DNA of 40,730 bases from UBA7672 sp040398465 (GCA_040398465.1 JBBAUA010000032.1:1-40730), one strand, 5' to 3'. Counted from the first letter of the stretch, positions 6,332 through 15,251 are shown. The notes: generated by a model from the sequence alone, not told the origin. A program made the numbers and translations.

Positions 6332-8085
6332 ATGCGCCTGAAGTTCCCTTTGCTGGCGAGTGTTTTCGCCGCTGCACTCGCGTTGACGGCCTGCGGGGGG
6401 GAATCGGGACAGGTGACATCGGAGCGGTTCACGCGCGGGATCGGCGCGCAGCCGAAATCGCTGGACCCACAAAAAGTTGAAGGCACCTGGGCCAACGACG
6501 TGATCGGCGACATGTTCATCGGCCTGTTCACCGAGGACGCCAAGGCCATTCCCGTCCCTGGCGTTGCCGAGTCATGGACCGTGTCCGAGGACGGGCTGAC
6601 CTGGACGATCAAGCTCAAGCAGACGACGTGGTCGGATGGCGAGCCGCTGACGGCGGACGATTTTGTGTTCTCATTCCAGCGCCTGTTCGACCCGAACGAG
6701 GCCGAGATCGCCTATGCGTCCATCCAGTACGGCATCAAGAATGGCCGCGCGGCGAAGGAAGGACAGGTTCCGAAGGAGCAAGTGGGCGTTCGTGCGATCG
6801 ACGACTACACGCTCGAGATCCAGCTCGAGTATCCGATGCCCCACCTGCCCGGCCTGCTGAAGCACTACACCGTTTTCCCGCTGCCGCGGCACGTGGTCGA
6901 GAAGTTCGGCGACAAGTGGACGACCCCGGAGAACTATGTCGTCAACGGCCCGTACAAGCTGGCCGAGATGCGCCAGAACGATTTCATCCGCGTCGTGAAG
7001 AACGAAACCTTTGCCGAGGCGGATGATTTCTGTTTTTCGGAGGTGATCTACCTGCCCGTCAACGATCATGACGCCATGGTGCGCCGTGCGATGGCCGGCG
7101 AGATCGACATGAACAACTCCTTCCCGTCGGGACAGCTGGAAGTCACCCAGAAGAACCTGCCTGGTTGGCCGCGCATCTCGCCGATGATGGCGACGACCTA
7201 TGTGGTGACCAACACGCAGAAAGAGCCGTTCAACGACCCGCGCGTGCGCAAGGCCATCGCGCTGGCGATGGATCGGGAGCACATCACGCAGAACGTGCTG
7301 AAGGGCGGGCAGCTACCGGCCTACAGCTTTGTGCCTGCCGCGATCGCCAACTACACGCCGGCTGAGTTCGAGTGGAAATCGCTGCCGCGCGCCGAGCGTC
7401 TGGCGCAAGCGAAGGCGCTGCTGGAAGAAGCCGGCTATGGACCGGGCAAACCGCTGTCGTTCGAATATCTCTACCGTTCAACGGGCGATAATCCGCGCAT
7501 GGCGCCGGTGCTGCAGCAGAACTTCAAGGAGATTGCGCCCTGGGTTCAGGCGGAGATCCGGCGGGTTGAGACGCAGGCGCTCTATGACATGCTGAAGGCG
7601 AAGAACTTCGTGATCAGCGATACGGGCTGGGTCGCCGACTACAACGACGCCTACAATTTCCTGTACCTGCTCGACTCGCGCACGGGGCCGATGAATTACG
7701 GCAACTACGTCAACCCGGCGTATGACGCGATCCTCGACCAGGCGACGAAGGAAGTGGACGGCGCGAAGCGTGCGGAGCTGCTGAAGTCGGCCGAGGCGCT
7801 GATGCTGAGCGAGACGGCTGTGCTGCCACTGCTGACGCGCGTGACGCAGGACATCGTGTCGCCGAACATCACCGGATACGAGGACAATCCGGAAGACGTC
7901 CACCGGACGCGGTACATGTGCCGGNNNNNNNNNNNNNNNNNNNNNNNNNNNNNNNNNNNNNNNNNNNNNNNNNNNNNNNNNNNNNNNNNNNNNNNNNNNN
8001 NNNNNNNNNNNNNNNNNNNNNNNNCACCGGATACGAGGACAATCCGGAAGACGTCCACCGGACGCGGTACATGTGCCGGAAGTAG
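6332..8085 (+). CDS. Peptide ABC transporter substrate-binding lipoprotein, OppA family (interrupted by scaffold gap)
   Basis: This is a periplasmic solute-binding lipoprotein of SBP family 5. The start at 6332 follows an AGGAG site, the lipobox is LTAC with Cys21, and the family 5 hallmarks follow: IGAQPKSLDPQKVEGTWAND, WTVSEDGLTWTIKLK and DDFVFSFQRLFDP. The C-terminal lobe ends ITGYEDNPEDVHRTRYMCR. A run of 100 Ns (7925-8024) splits the last codons, and the 55 bp before the Ns (7870-7924) are repeated exactly after them (8025-8079). Removing the Ns and one copy gives a normal end, ...MCRK and TAG, for a protein of 532 residues, close to the usual OppA length. It likely feeds the oppBC permeases at 2305-4157, although four unrelated minus-strand genes lie between them. 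Confidence 0.88.
7925..8024. other. Scaffold gap of 100 Ns
   Basis: Exactly 100 undetermined bases, the conventional placeholder for a gap of unknown size. The flanks carry the same 55-bp sequence, so the two contigs most likely overlap directly and no real sequence is missing. Confidence 0.98.
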
Positions 8086-8097
8086 GCTTCAGGAAGC

Positions 8098-8147
8098 CCG
8101 CCCTCGTCCTTCGAGACGTCACTACGCGACTCCTCGGGACGAGGGCT
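8098..8147. repeat. REP-like palindromic element, copy 2 (inverted)
   Basis: GCCCTCGTCCTTCGAGACG at the left pairs with the CTCCTCGGGACGAGGGC end at the right. Compared with copies 1 and 3 it is in the opposite orientation, so copies 2 and 3 form an inverted pair in the 134-bp space between oppA and the DUF1499 gene. Confidence 0.85.
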
Positions 8148-8170
8148 GCCGGCCATCCGTGATTTGGGGA

Positions 8171-8220
8171 GCCCTCATCCTGAGGAGGCCGCAGGCCGTC
8201 TCGAAGGACGAGGGCGGGCT
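8171..8220. repeat. REP-like palindromic element, copy 3
   Basis: GCCCTCATCCTGAGGAGGCC is followed by GCAGGCCGTCTCGAAGGACGAGGGC, the same arms as copy 1 at 4166-4219. Its right end runs into the stop codon of the DUF1499 gene (8220-8222), so the repeat directly abuts the coding sequence and could form an mRNA 3'-end hairpin for both convergent genes. Confidence 0.85.
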
Positions 8221-9041
8221 TAAAGCGCCAGCACGATCTCATTGCGCAGCTGCTTAATCAGACCTGCATTCTCGCCGGTGTCGTGCCCGGGGAGGCGGCT
8301 GGTGGCGCGGATGTCGACGCGGGCGCCTTGCCCTACCATCACGACGCGCACAGCAACGTCGTGGATGAGTTCGTACCAGGGCGAGCGGTAGACGGCTTCG
8401 ACGACGCCTGCTTCTGCGTCTGTGCGCATGACGCGCCAGCCGAGGCGCTCCATGGCGCGGGCGGCGGCTAGCGTGACAGCTTCCGGTTTTGCATCGAGCA
8501 TCAGCGGCTTGAGGTCGTCGTAGAAGCTTTCCTGCGCGGCGGCGAAGGTCATGCCGGTCCAGCGGCCATTGCCTTGAGGGACAAGGGCGTCATCGCGGAC
8601 GCGGACGGAACCGACGGCTGCGCGGTCCTTAAGTGTCGCTTCGGTAAAGGCGATGGGGAGGTTCCAGTCGGTCTGCGCGTCGTGGATCGGCGGAAGGTCG
8701 TCGTGGCTGACGACGGCGCGGCTGTAGATGCCTCCGGCCGACATGCCGGCTGCGGCGGTCACAAGGATGGCGACGATGCCGGAGCGGTGGCGACCGCTGA
8801 CGAAGGCGAGGACGAGGCCGATGATGCCGAGCGCGACTGCGCCCAGCATCACCCACATGGTCATCAGCATGAAGGAGCCGCGCGCCGTCAGCAGGTCCAT
8901 CAGTCCCATGCGGAACAGGATGGGGCCTGCGAACAGCATCGCGCCGCCGATCGCCACGAGGACCACCGCGAGCGTCAGGATGGCGATGCGAAGCATCCGC
9001 CCTGACCGCTCGCGCTGGCGCGCTTTCGAGAGTTCGGTCAT
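8220..9041 (-). CDS. DUF1499 domain-containing membrane protein
   Basis: A 273-residue protein. Three transmembrane helices occupy the N-terminal third (about residues 17-37, 57-80 and 85-105). A soluble DUF1499 domain begins near residue 120 and includes the conserved SFYDDLKPLMLDAKPEAVTLAAARAM-like region and the WYELIHDVAVRV strand. The function of DUF1499 is not established. It is often described as a membrane-associated or photosystem-neighbour domain of unknown role. Its start codon overlaps the stop of the acyl-CoA ligase gene by 4 nt (ATGA), so translation of the two is coupled and a shared role in lipid or envelope metabolism is plausible. Confidence 0.85.
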   Translation of the reverse strand: MTELSKARQRERSGRMLRIAILTLAVVLVAIGGAMLFAGPILFRMGLMDLLTARGSFMLMTMWVMLGAVALGIIGLVLAFVSGRHRSGIVAILVTAAAGMSAGGIYSRAVVSHDDLPPIHDAQTDWNLPIAFTEATLKDRAAVGSVRVRDDALVPQGNGRWTGMTFAAAQESFYDDLKPLMLDAKPEAVTLAAARAMERLGWRVMRTDAEAGVVEAVYRSPWYELIHDVAVRVVMVGQGARVDIRATSRLPGHDTGENAGLIKQLRNEIVLAL

Positions 9042-10816
9042 TCAGCCGCCTGGATGGTCGGCAGCTTGTGGTCCTTGAACGTCGCGCGCAAGGCCAGCTT
9101 GTTGATCTTGCCTGTGGCGCCGAGGGGGATGTTATCGACGAAGGCGACGTCGTCCGGCATCCACCATTTGGCGATCTTGCCGTTCAGGTAGTTGAGCATG
9201 TCTTCCTTCGTGGCCGTGGCGCCGGGCTTCAGCTGCACGATCAGGAGCGGGCGTTCATCCCACTTCGGATGCGGCAGGCCGATGGCGGCGGCGTTGGCGA
9301 CGGCCGGGTGGCCGACAGCGAAGTTCTCGATGTCGATCGAGGAGATCCACTCGCCGCCAGACTTGATCACGTCCTTTGCGCGGTCGGTGATCTGCATGTA
9401 GCCAAGCTCATCGAGGTGGGCGACGTCGCCCGTGTCGAAGAAGCCTTCATTGTCGAGAATATTGCCGCCCGCGTTCTTGAAGTAAGACTTGGCGATGGCT
9501 GGTCCGCGCACCACGAGGCGGCCAGCGGACTTGCCGTCACGCGGCAGCGTCTTGCCCTCGTCGTCGATGACCTTCATCTCGACGCCGAAGGGGGTCCGAC
9601 CCTGCTTCAGCTTGTATTTCACGACGGTCTCGCGGTCCTTGGACAGCACTGGAGAGGTCATCGCACCGAGCGACCCCAGCGGGCTCATCTCGGTCATGCC
9701 CCAGGCGTGGATGACCTCGACGCCATAGTTTTCCTCGAAGGCGCGGAGAATGCGTTCGGGAACGGCCGAGCCGCCGATGACGACCTTGTTGAGGATCGGC
9801 AACTGCTTGCCTGTCGCTTCGAGGTACTGCAGCAGCATCAGCCATACGGTCGGCACAGCCGCCGTGAACGATACCTTTTCACCGTCGAGCAGTTCGTAGA
9901 TCGACTCGCCGTCCATCTTCGCGCCCGGCAGGACGAGCTTGGCGCCGACTGCCGGCGCGGAAAAGGCGATGCCCCATGCGTTGGCGTGGAACATGGGGAC
10001 CACAGGCAGCACCGTGTCGCGCGCGCCGATCCCGATGGCGTCATACTGCATGCCGATCAGGGTGTGCAGCACGTTCGAGCGGTGAGAGTAAAGCACGCCT
10101 TTGGGATCGCCCGTCGTGCCGGATGTGTAGCAGAGGCCGCAGGCGGTGTTCTCGTCGAAATCGCCCCACGTGACGTCGGTCGATTTGCCCGCGATGTATT
10201 CCTCGTAGGTGCGCAGGTTTGTCATGGCGGACTGAGGCCTGTGCGCGGCGTCGGTCAGAACGATGAAGTGCTTGACCGTCGGGACCTTGTCCTTGATGGC
10301 CTCGATAATCGGCTGGAAGGTGATGTCGTAGAAGACGTGCGTGTCTTCGGCGTGGTTGATGATCCAGGCGATCTGCTCGGGAAACAGGCGCGGGTTCAGC
10401 GTGTGCAGCACGGCCCCGATGCACATCGTGCCATACCAGGTCTCGATGTGGCGCGTGGTGTTCCAGGCCAGGGTGGCGATCCGGTCGCCCTTCTGGACGC
10501 CATCAGCCAGGAGCGCGTTCGAGCATTGCCGGGCGCGATGGTAGAGGTCGGTGTAGGTGGAGCGGACAATCGGTCCCTCGACCGTGCGCGTGACGATTTC
10601 CTGCTGGCCATGGTTCAGGTAGGCGTGCTCGATTACCTTGTCGACGGTCAGCTTCCAGTCCTGCATCATGCCGTTCATCGGCCCGCGCTTGATGGTGCTG
10701 GCGCCGGGCATGGCTGTCGCGACGCCGGGGGCCACCGGGGCTGCTGCAGCTGCTGGCTTCGCAGCGGGCGCCGATGCTTTCGCCGGCTCTGGCTTCTTCT
10801 TGCCCATTCCAAACAT
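9038..10816 (-). CDS. Fatty-acid acyl-CoA ligase (AMP-binding enzyme)
   Basis: This 592-residue ANL-superfamily enzyme activates a fatty acid with ATP and CoA. The P-loop motif reads YTSGTTGDPKG. Other family signatures are GWGMTEMS-like (HAWGMTEMSPLG), the FDTGDVAHLDELGYMQITDR hinge region split around GYM, KDVIKSGGEWIS, and the C-terminal lysine in GATGKINK. It resembles medium/long-chain ligases of the AlkK/FadD3 type. The first ~40 residues are an unusual Lys/Pro/Ala-rich low-complexity extension (KKKPEPAKASAPAAKPAAAA). The start at 10816 is supported by a GGGAGG site, and the longer open frame to 10954 is not. It forms a two-gene unit with the DUF1499 gene downstream. Confidence 0.9.
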   Translation of the reverse strand: MFGMGKKKPEPAKASAPAAKPAAAAAPVAPGVATAMPGASTIKRGPMNGMMQDWKLTVDKVIEHAYLNHGQQEIVTRTVEGPIVRSTYTDLYHRARQCSNALLADGVQKGDRIATLAWNTTRHIETWYGTMCIGAVLHTLNPRLFPEQIAWIINHAEDTHVFYDITFQPIIEAIKDKVPTVKHFIVLTDAAHRPQSAMTNLRTYEEYIAGKSTDVTWGDFDENTACGLCYTSGTTGDPKGVLYSHRSNVLHTLIGMQYDAIGIGARDTVLPVVPMFHANAWGIAFSAPAVGAKLVLPGAKMDGESIYELLDGEKVSFTAAVPTVWLMLLQYLEATGKQLPILNKVVIGGSAVPERILRAFEENYGVEVIHAWGMTEMSPLGSLGAMTSPVLSKDRETVVKYKLKQGRTPFGVEMKVIDDEGKTLPRDGKSAGRLVVRGPAIAKSYFKNAGGNILDNEGFFDTGDVAHLDELGYMQITDRAKDVIKSGGEWISSIDIENFAVGHPAVANAAAIGLPHPKWDERPLLIVQLKPGATATKEDMLNYLNGKIAKWWMPDDVAFVDNIPLGATGKINKLALRATFKDHKLPTIQAAE

Positions 10817-11050
10817 CTGACAACCTCCCGTAAGCGCCTGTTCTGCGGCTTTGCCGCTCCTTCTAGACGCCGTCACGTTGGGGAGCAATTCTTTCGCGGT
10901 CAGAAGGTTGAGAGCGGCGAGTGTAACGCGGCTTCCGGCCGCTGATTTTTGCATACTGACGCGGTCTCGCCGCTCCGTTGAGCGCCGATTGGCGTTTCGC
11001 CCAGAACAGGTCCGCGCTATCGAAGGCCGACCAAGCTGTTGGGGACCTCC
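10817..11050. promoter_or_regulatory. Divergent promoter region between acyl-CoA ligase and GDPD genes
   Basis: This 234-bp region separates two outward-facing genes. It contains the GGGAGG ribosome site of the ligase at its left edge. No recognisable operator palindrome or canonical -35/-10 pair was found. Confidence 0.4.
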
Positions 11051-12025
11051 ATGCGCGTTGCCGTTTTCTGCTCTGCGGCCCTCGTTCTCGCCGCCTGTGG
11101 CCAGCCTTCTGACCCTGCGGCGGGGGCTTCAACCGAGGCGCCGTCGGCGGACACCGGATCCGGTCCAGCGGAATCCGCGGCGGCCCCTCTCGCCACGAAT
11201 GGACCGCTGCATGAGCGGCTCGATTGCCTGCGGACATCCGGAGGCCTTCTGCTGATCGGGCATCGGGGCGGGCCGACGCGGGACTATCCGGAGAACGCCA
11301 TCGAGACGCTTGAGCGGACCCTGAAGGCAGGGACGCGGGCGATGGAGGTGGACGTTGCCGAGACGAAGGACGGCAGGCTCGTGCTCATGCACGATGATGA
11401 TATGGAGCGGACCACGACGGGTACAGGGCTGGTTGCGGACCATACGCTGGCCGAGATTCAGGCGTTGAAGCTCGAGACCGGCAGCAAGGTGACGGAGTTC
11501 GCACCGCCGACGCTGGAGGCGGCCCTGGAATGGGCGGTGAAAAACAATGCGATCCTCGAGCTCGACAAGAAGCGGGCTGCGACCTACCCGCCGATGATCG
11601 CCGCGGTGCGCGCGGCGAAGGCCGAGAACAACGTGTTCGTCATCACGTATACAGACGAGCAGGCTGTGGAGGTTCACACGCTCGCGCCCGAGCTGATGAT
11701 CACGGCCACGGTGAATTCGATGGCGCAGTTCGAAGACCTGATTTCGCGCGGGGTGAAGCCCGACCGCTTCCTTGCGTGGACCGGCAATGTCGAGCCACGC
11801 CCGGACCTGTGGTCGGCGCTGGCTGCGCGTGGCGTCGAGAGCATTTTCGGAACGAACGGCTCGCGCGCGGAAGGCCTCGACTACCGCTACTGGGACGATG
11901 ACGACGGCTCGGAGTTCAACAAGCTGTCTGCGGATGGCCTGCCCATCCTGGTCACGAGCCTGACCGACAAGACGGCGCGGCAGGTGGCGTCCGAGATTCG
12001 CAAGGCGGAAGCCTGCAGCCTCTAG
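11051..12025 (+). CDS. Glycerophosphodiester phosphodiesterase family lipoprotein
   Basis: The 324-residue protein is a lipoprotein: the signal peptide ends in the lipobox LAAC (Cys16), followed by a 35-residue Ala/Ser/Pro-rich linker. The catalytic domain starts at LIGHRGG with His71, then PENAIE, Glu99 and Asp101 in AMEVDV, and His114 in LMHDDD. These are the metal ligands and catalytic histidines of GDPD enzymes, which release glycerol-3-phosphate from glycerophosphodiesters. It would act on the periplasmic face of a membrane. The ATG at 11051 is preferred over a TTG 12 nt upstream because it gives a standard lipoprotein signal. The C-terminal region (IFGTNGSRAEGLD) is shorter and less typical than in GlpQ, so substrate preference is open. 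Confidence 0.88.
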   Translation: MRVAVFCSAALVLAACGQPSDPAAGASTEAPSADTGSGPAESAAAPLATNGPLHERLDCLRTSGGLLLIGHRGGPTRDYPENAIETLERTLKAGTRAMEVDVAETKDGRLVLMHDDDMERTTTGTGLVADHTLAEIQALKLETGSKVTEFAPPTLEAALEWAVKNNAILELDKKRAATYPPMIAAVRAAKAENNVFVITYTDEQAVEVHTLAPELMITATVNSMAQFEDLISRGVKPDRFLAWTGNVEPRPDLWSALAARGVESIFGTNGSRAEGLDYRYWDDDDGSEFNKLSADGLPILVTSLTDKTARQVASEIRKAEACSL

Positions 12026-12590
12026 AGGCGCCGATTCGAGGTAACCGGTGTCAGCTCCCACTGCGACAATCGCGACCGGTTGGGCGTGTGCATGTTTTTG
12101 CAGCTGGCTGCTGCGCTGCAGCAGGCGAAACGCAGCGCCGGTTTCGCGCGATGGCCGAGATATGGTCCGGAATCGTGCGGGTCAGTTCGGGGCAGTTCGA
12201 AACGCCTTTGCCGTGAGCGAAATGGTGCTGCGGCGCGGCGACGCACGGCGCCAAGATTTTGCTCGACGCCGTGCCACTCGGCTGGGTAATTGGGCAGTAA
12301 TTGTTCGCCCGAGGCGCGCTGCGTCCGAAGGCTGCGGTTGGAGCGGGCTTGGTTGTTAAAGAGGATTCGCTGGATGACGCCTTGAAGGGGCCATCCAGCG
12401 CGCCATTTTCCGATGCGGGCGACTTGTGCGCCTGGCCTCGGTGGGTGGCGGCTCGAAGGCACAGGCCGTGCTTCTCGAAAGAGGTTAGGTCCGGGCAGCG
12501 CCGCGCGCTGTCTTTTGGGGTTCTTGGCGGCGGATCGGGGACTTAGACCCGGCAGCCGCCCTGGATGGGTCGTAGTGGGATTGAGTCGAC
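12026..12590. other. Long intergenic region upstream of PEP carboxykinase
   Basis: There is no convincing gene in these 565 bp. Short frames on both strands lack family features and good ribosome sites. Two hairpin-forming inverted repeats are visible: CTGCTGC-GCT-GCAGCAG at 12108-12124, 83 nt after the GDPD stop, and CGCTGGATG...CATCCAGCG at 12368-12400 with a 15-nt loop. The length, and the position ahead of a central gluconeogenic gene, leave room for a regulated promoter, a long leader or a small RNA, but nothing specific can be named. Confidence 0.5.
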
Positions 12591-14450
12591 ATGAGCATGA
12601 CAGAAGCGGTCGTCGTGAAGCCCAAGGCGGCAGCGTCCGCGACCGGCGGCATTCCGGGTCTCGATCCGGCCCCGACGCGCCATGCCAAACTGGTCGCCTG
12701 GGTTCGTGAGATTGCGGCGCTCACAAAGCCCGACCGCGTTCACTGGTGCGATGGCTCTGACGCCGAGTTCGACCAGCTGACTCAGGAACTCATCGCGCTG
12801 GGCACGCTGAAGCGGCTCAACGCGGCCAAGCGCCCGAACTCGTTCTATGCGGCGTCCGATCCGAAGGATGTCGCCCGCGTTGAATCGCGGACCTTCATCT
12901 GCTCCGAGAAAGAGATCGACGCGGGCCCGACCAACAACTGGGCCGACCCGGCCGAGATGCGCGTGAAGCTTGCCGGCCTGTTCGATGGCGCGATGCGCGG
13001 CCGCACCATGTATGTCGTGCCGTTCTGCATGGGGCCGCTTGGCTCCAAGATTTCCGCGCTGGGCGTCGAGATCACGGACTCGGCCTATGTCGCCATCTCG
13101 ATGCGCGTAATGACCCGGATGGGCCGCGCGGCGCTTGAGCAGATGGGCGATGACGGCTTCTTCGTTCCGGCCGTTCACACGCTGGGCGCGCCGCTGGCGG
13201 CCGGCCAGAAGGACGTGCCGTGGCCCTGCAATGAAGACAAGTACATTGTCCACTATCCCGAGACGCGCGAGATCTGGTCGTACGGATCGGGCTATGGCGG
13301 CAACGCGCTGCTGGGCAAGAAGTGCTACGCCCTGCGCATCGCCTCGGTGATGGCGCGTGATGAAGGCTGGCTGGCCGAGCACATGCTGATCCTCAAGCTC
13401 ACCTCGCCTGAGGGCGTCGTGAAGTATGTCGCCGCGGCCTTCCCGTCCGCGTGCGGCAAGACAAACCTTGCGATGCTCGAGCCGACGCTCAAGGGCTGGA
13501 AGGCCGAGACGATCGGGGACGACATCTGCTGGATGCGTTTTGGAGACGATGGCCAGCTCTATGCCATCAACCCGGAAGCGGGCTTCTTTGGCGTCGCGCC
13601 GGGAACGTCTGCAGCCACCAACCGCAACGCGCTCGACTCGTGCGCGCGCAACACCGTCTTCACCAACGTCGCGCTGACCGCTGACGGAGACGTCTGGTGG
13701 GAGGGCATGACGAAGGAGCCGCCGGAAGGCCTGACCGACTGGCGTGGCCGCGCCTGGTCGCCCGCGATGGGCGAGCCTGCTGCTCACCCCAACGCGCGCT
13801 TCGCCTGCCCGGCTGAGCAATGCCCGGTGATCGCGGCCGAATGGGAAGACCCGAAAGGCGTGCCGATCTCCGCCATCCTGTTCGGCGGGCGCCGCGCGTC
13901 AGCTGTGCCGCTTGTGACCGAAGCTTACGACTGGGAGCATGGCGTGTTCATGGGCTCGACGGTTGCCTCCGAAGGCACCGCTGCGGCCGAGAACAAGGTC
14001 GGCGAGCTTCGCCGCGATCCGTTCGCGATGTTGCCCTTCGCCGGCTACAACATGGCCGACTACTTCGCGCATTGGCTGAAGATCGGCCAGAAGTCCGGCG
14101 CCAAGCTACCGAAGATCTTCTTCGTCAACTGGTTCCGGAAGGACAAGAACGGCAAGTTCATCTGGCCGGGCTTTGGTGAGAACACGCGCGTGCTGAAGTG
14201 GATCGTCGATCGCCTTGAAGGCACGGCCGCGGCCAACGACACCGCCATCGGCCGCGTGCCGACGAAGTCGTCGATTGACATCTCGGGCCTCAACCTGAGC
14301 GATGCGCAGATGGACACGCTGCTCGGCGTCGACCACGACGTCTGGCGCGAAGAGGCCGGCCTCATCCCGCCCTTCTTCGAGAAGTTCGGCGACCGCCTGC
14401 CGCAGGCGCTGTGGGACCAGCACAGCCAACTGGTGAGCAGGCTGGGCTGA
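12591..14450 (+). CDS. pckG: Phosphoenolpyruvate carboxykinase (GTP)
   Basis: This 619-residue enzyme converts oxaloacetate and GTP to PEP, GDP and CO2, the first committed step of gluconeogenesis. It is the GTP-type enzyme, not the ATP-type pckA: the kinase-1a loop reads FPSACGKTNLAM, with the reactive loop cysteine at residue 288, the same number as in animal cytosolic PEPCK. Other family signatures include FGGRRAS, PFAGYNMADYFAHWL and the guanine-binding region FFVNWFRKDKNGKF. The length is typical. The start ATG (12591) lacks a strong Shine-Dalgarno, and a second Met lies two codons further. A strong terminator follows 20 nt after the stop. Transcription is probably controlled in the 565-bp upstream region. 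Confidence 0.97.
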   Translation: MSMTEAVVVKPKAAASATGGIPGLDPAPTRHAKLVAWVREIAALTKPDRVHWCDGSDAEFDQLTQELIALGTLKRLNAAKRPNSFYAASDPKDVARVESRTFICSEKEIDAGPTNNWADPAEMRVKLAGLFDGAMRGRTMYVVPFCMGPLGSKISALGVEITDSAYVAISMRVMTRMGRAALEQMGDDGFFVPAVHTLGAPLAAGQKDVPWPCNEDKYIVHYPETREIWSYGSGYGGNALLGKKCYALRIASVMARDEGWLAEHMLILKLTSPEGVVKYVAAAFPSACGKTNLAMLEPTLKGWKAETIGDDICWMRFGDDGQLYAINPEAGFFGVAPGTSAATNRNALDSCARNTVFTNVALTADGDVWWEGMTKEPPEGLTDWRGRAWSPAMGEPAAHPNARFACPAEQCPVIAAEWEDPKGVPISAILFGGRRASAVPLVTEAYDWEHGVFMGSTVASEGTAAAENKVGELRRDPFAMLPFAGYNMADYFAHWLKIGQKSGAKLPKIFFVNWFRKDKNGKFIWPGFGENTRVLKWIVDRLEGTAAANDTAIGRVPTKSSIDISGLNLSDAQMDTLLGVDHDVWREEAGLIPPFFEKFGDRLPQALWDQHSQLVSRLG

Positions 14451-14469
14451 TCGCAACGATCATGATTGC

Positions 14470-14499
14470 AAAAGGCCCGCTCAAACGAGCGGGCCTTTT
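14470..14499. terminator. Bidirectional Rho-independent terminator
   Basis: A perfect 13-bp stem AAAAGGCCCGCTC / GAGCGGGCCTTTT with loop AAAC. With A-tract on one side and T-tract on the other it can end both pckG (plus) and the lipoprotein gene at 14538 (minus). Confidence 0.92.
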
Positions 14500-14537
14500 C
14501 ATTTCTGACGTCAACCACCCTAAGTGAACTGAAGCAT

Positions 14538-15251
14538 TCAGCACGCCGCCCGCGTCCATTCCGGAATCGGAAATGACAGCCGCAGCGATTGGTTGACGAA
14601 CATGTACGGCGCCACGAAATCATCCTGCGCGGATACATAGGCGATCGCGAATTCGGCCTGGAAGGGCTCGGGATCGACGATCTCGGCGTCGACAGACGCG
14701 GAGCCGCTTTTGACGCCGAACGGCGCGTCCAGCACCTTGCGCGGACCGGCCTCCGTGAAGGTGTAGACCGCCAGCGTCCTTGCATCGCATTCCGCGCGCC
14801 GGTTCACATCGGTGAAACCCGCATAAGACGGACGGCCGTCGCGCCCGCCGAATTGTGTGATCTCGATCGCGCGATTGAACTTCCCGGCGCCGCCGGATTT
14901 GTGGAAGTCGCGGTAATCTGCCTGCAGCAGGAAGCCTGCTTCCATCCGCACGAGATAGAAGAGCGACAGGCTGCCCGCACACTCCGCGCATGCTTCGGCG
15001 TTGTCTGCGCCGGTCAGGAGCACGGCGCGCTCGCCCATGACGACGACGCCGAGATCCTCCACATTGTCAGGCACGCCGTCCGTGTAGACAGCGGTCATCA
15101 AGGCGGGAACATCCGCCTTCGTGATCTCGCCGATCGGCAATCGCGCAGGCTCGGGCGCCGCTGGCTCGGCAGTCACAGCCGGCGCGGGCGGCTCGGCGCC
15201 ACAGCCGCTGAGCGCGGCCGTAATCGCAATGAACATGGCGAATCTGCGCAT
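14538..15251 (-). CDS. Hypothetical lipoprotein
   Basis: This 237-residue protein has a lipoprotein signal with lipobox LSGC (Cys17), then a Pro/Ala-rich linker to about residue 40. The mature part contains two close cysteine residues in EACAEC, a pattern that may form a disulfide or redox pair, plus ECDART later. I do not recognise the family. The start at 15251 has a good AGGGGG ribosome site. It stands alone, between the bidirectional terminator and the haloacid dehalogenase gene, 66 nt downstream of the latter's stop. A periplasmic or outer-membrane location is the only property that is well supported. Confidence 0.7.
   Translation of the reverse strand: MRRFAMFIAITAALSGCGAEPPAPAVTAEPAAPEPARLPIGEITKADVPALMTAVYTDGVPDNVEDLGVVVMGERAVLLTGADNAEACAECAGSLSLFYLVRMEAGFLLQADYRDFHKSGGAGKFNRAIEITQFGGRDGRPSYAGFTDVNRRAECDARTLAVYTFTEAGPRKVLDAPFGVKSGSASVDAEIVDPEPFQAEFAIAYVSAQDDFVAPYMFVNQSLRLSFPIPEWTRAAC

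Noticed and set aside
7870..8079. Real tandem duplication inside oppA
   Set aside because: A 55-bp exact copy on either side of a 100-N placeholder is better explained by overlapping contig ends. One copy gives a normal stop codon.
9068..10945. 625-residue plus-strand frame
   Set aside because: Antisense of the acyl-CoA ligase gene, a product of high GC content. No family similarity, while the minus strand has all the motifs of the enzyme.
12543..13820. 425-residue minus-strand frame
   Set aside because: Antisense of PEP carboxykinase. Composition is Arg/Gly-rich and there are no domains.
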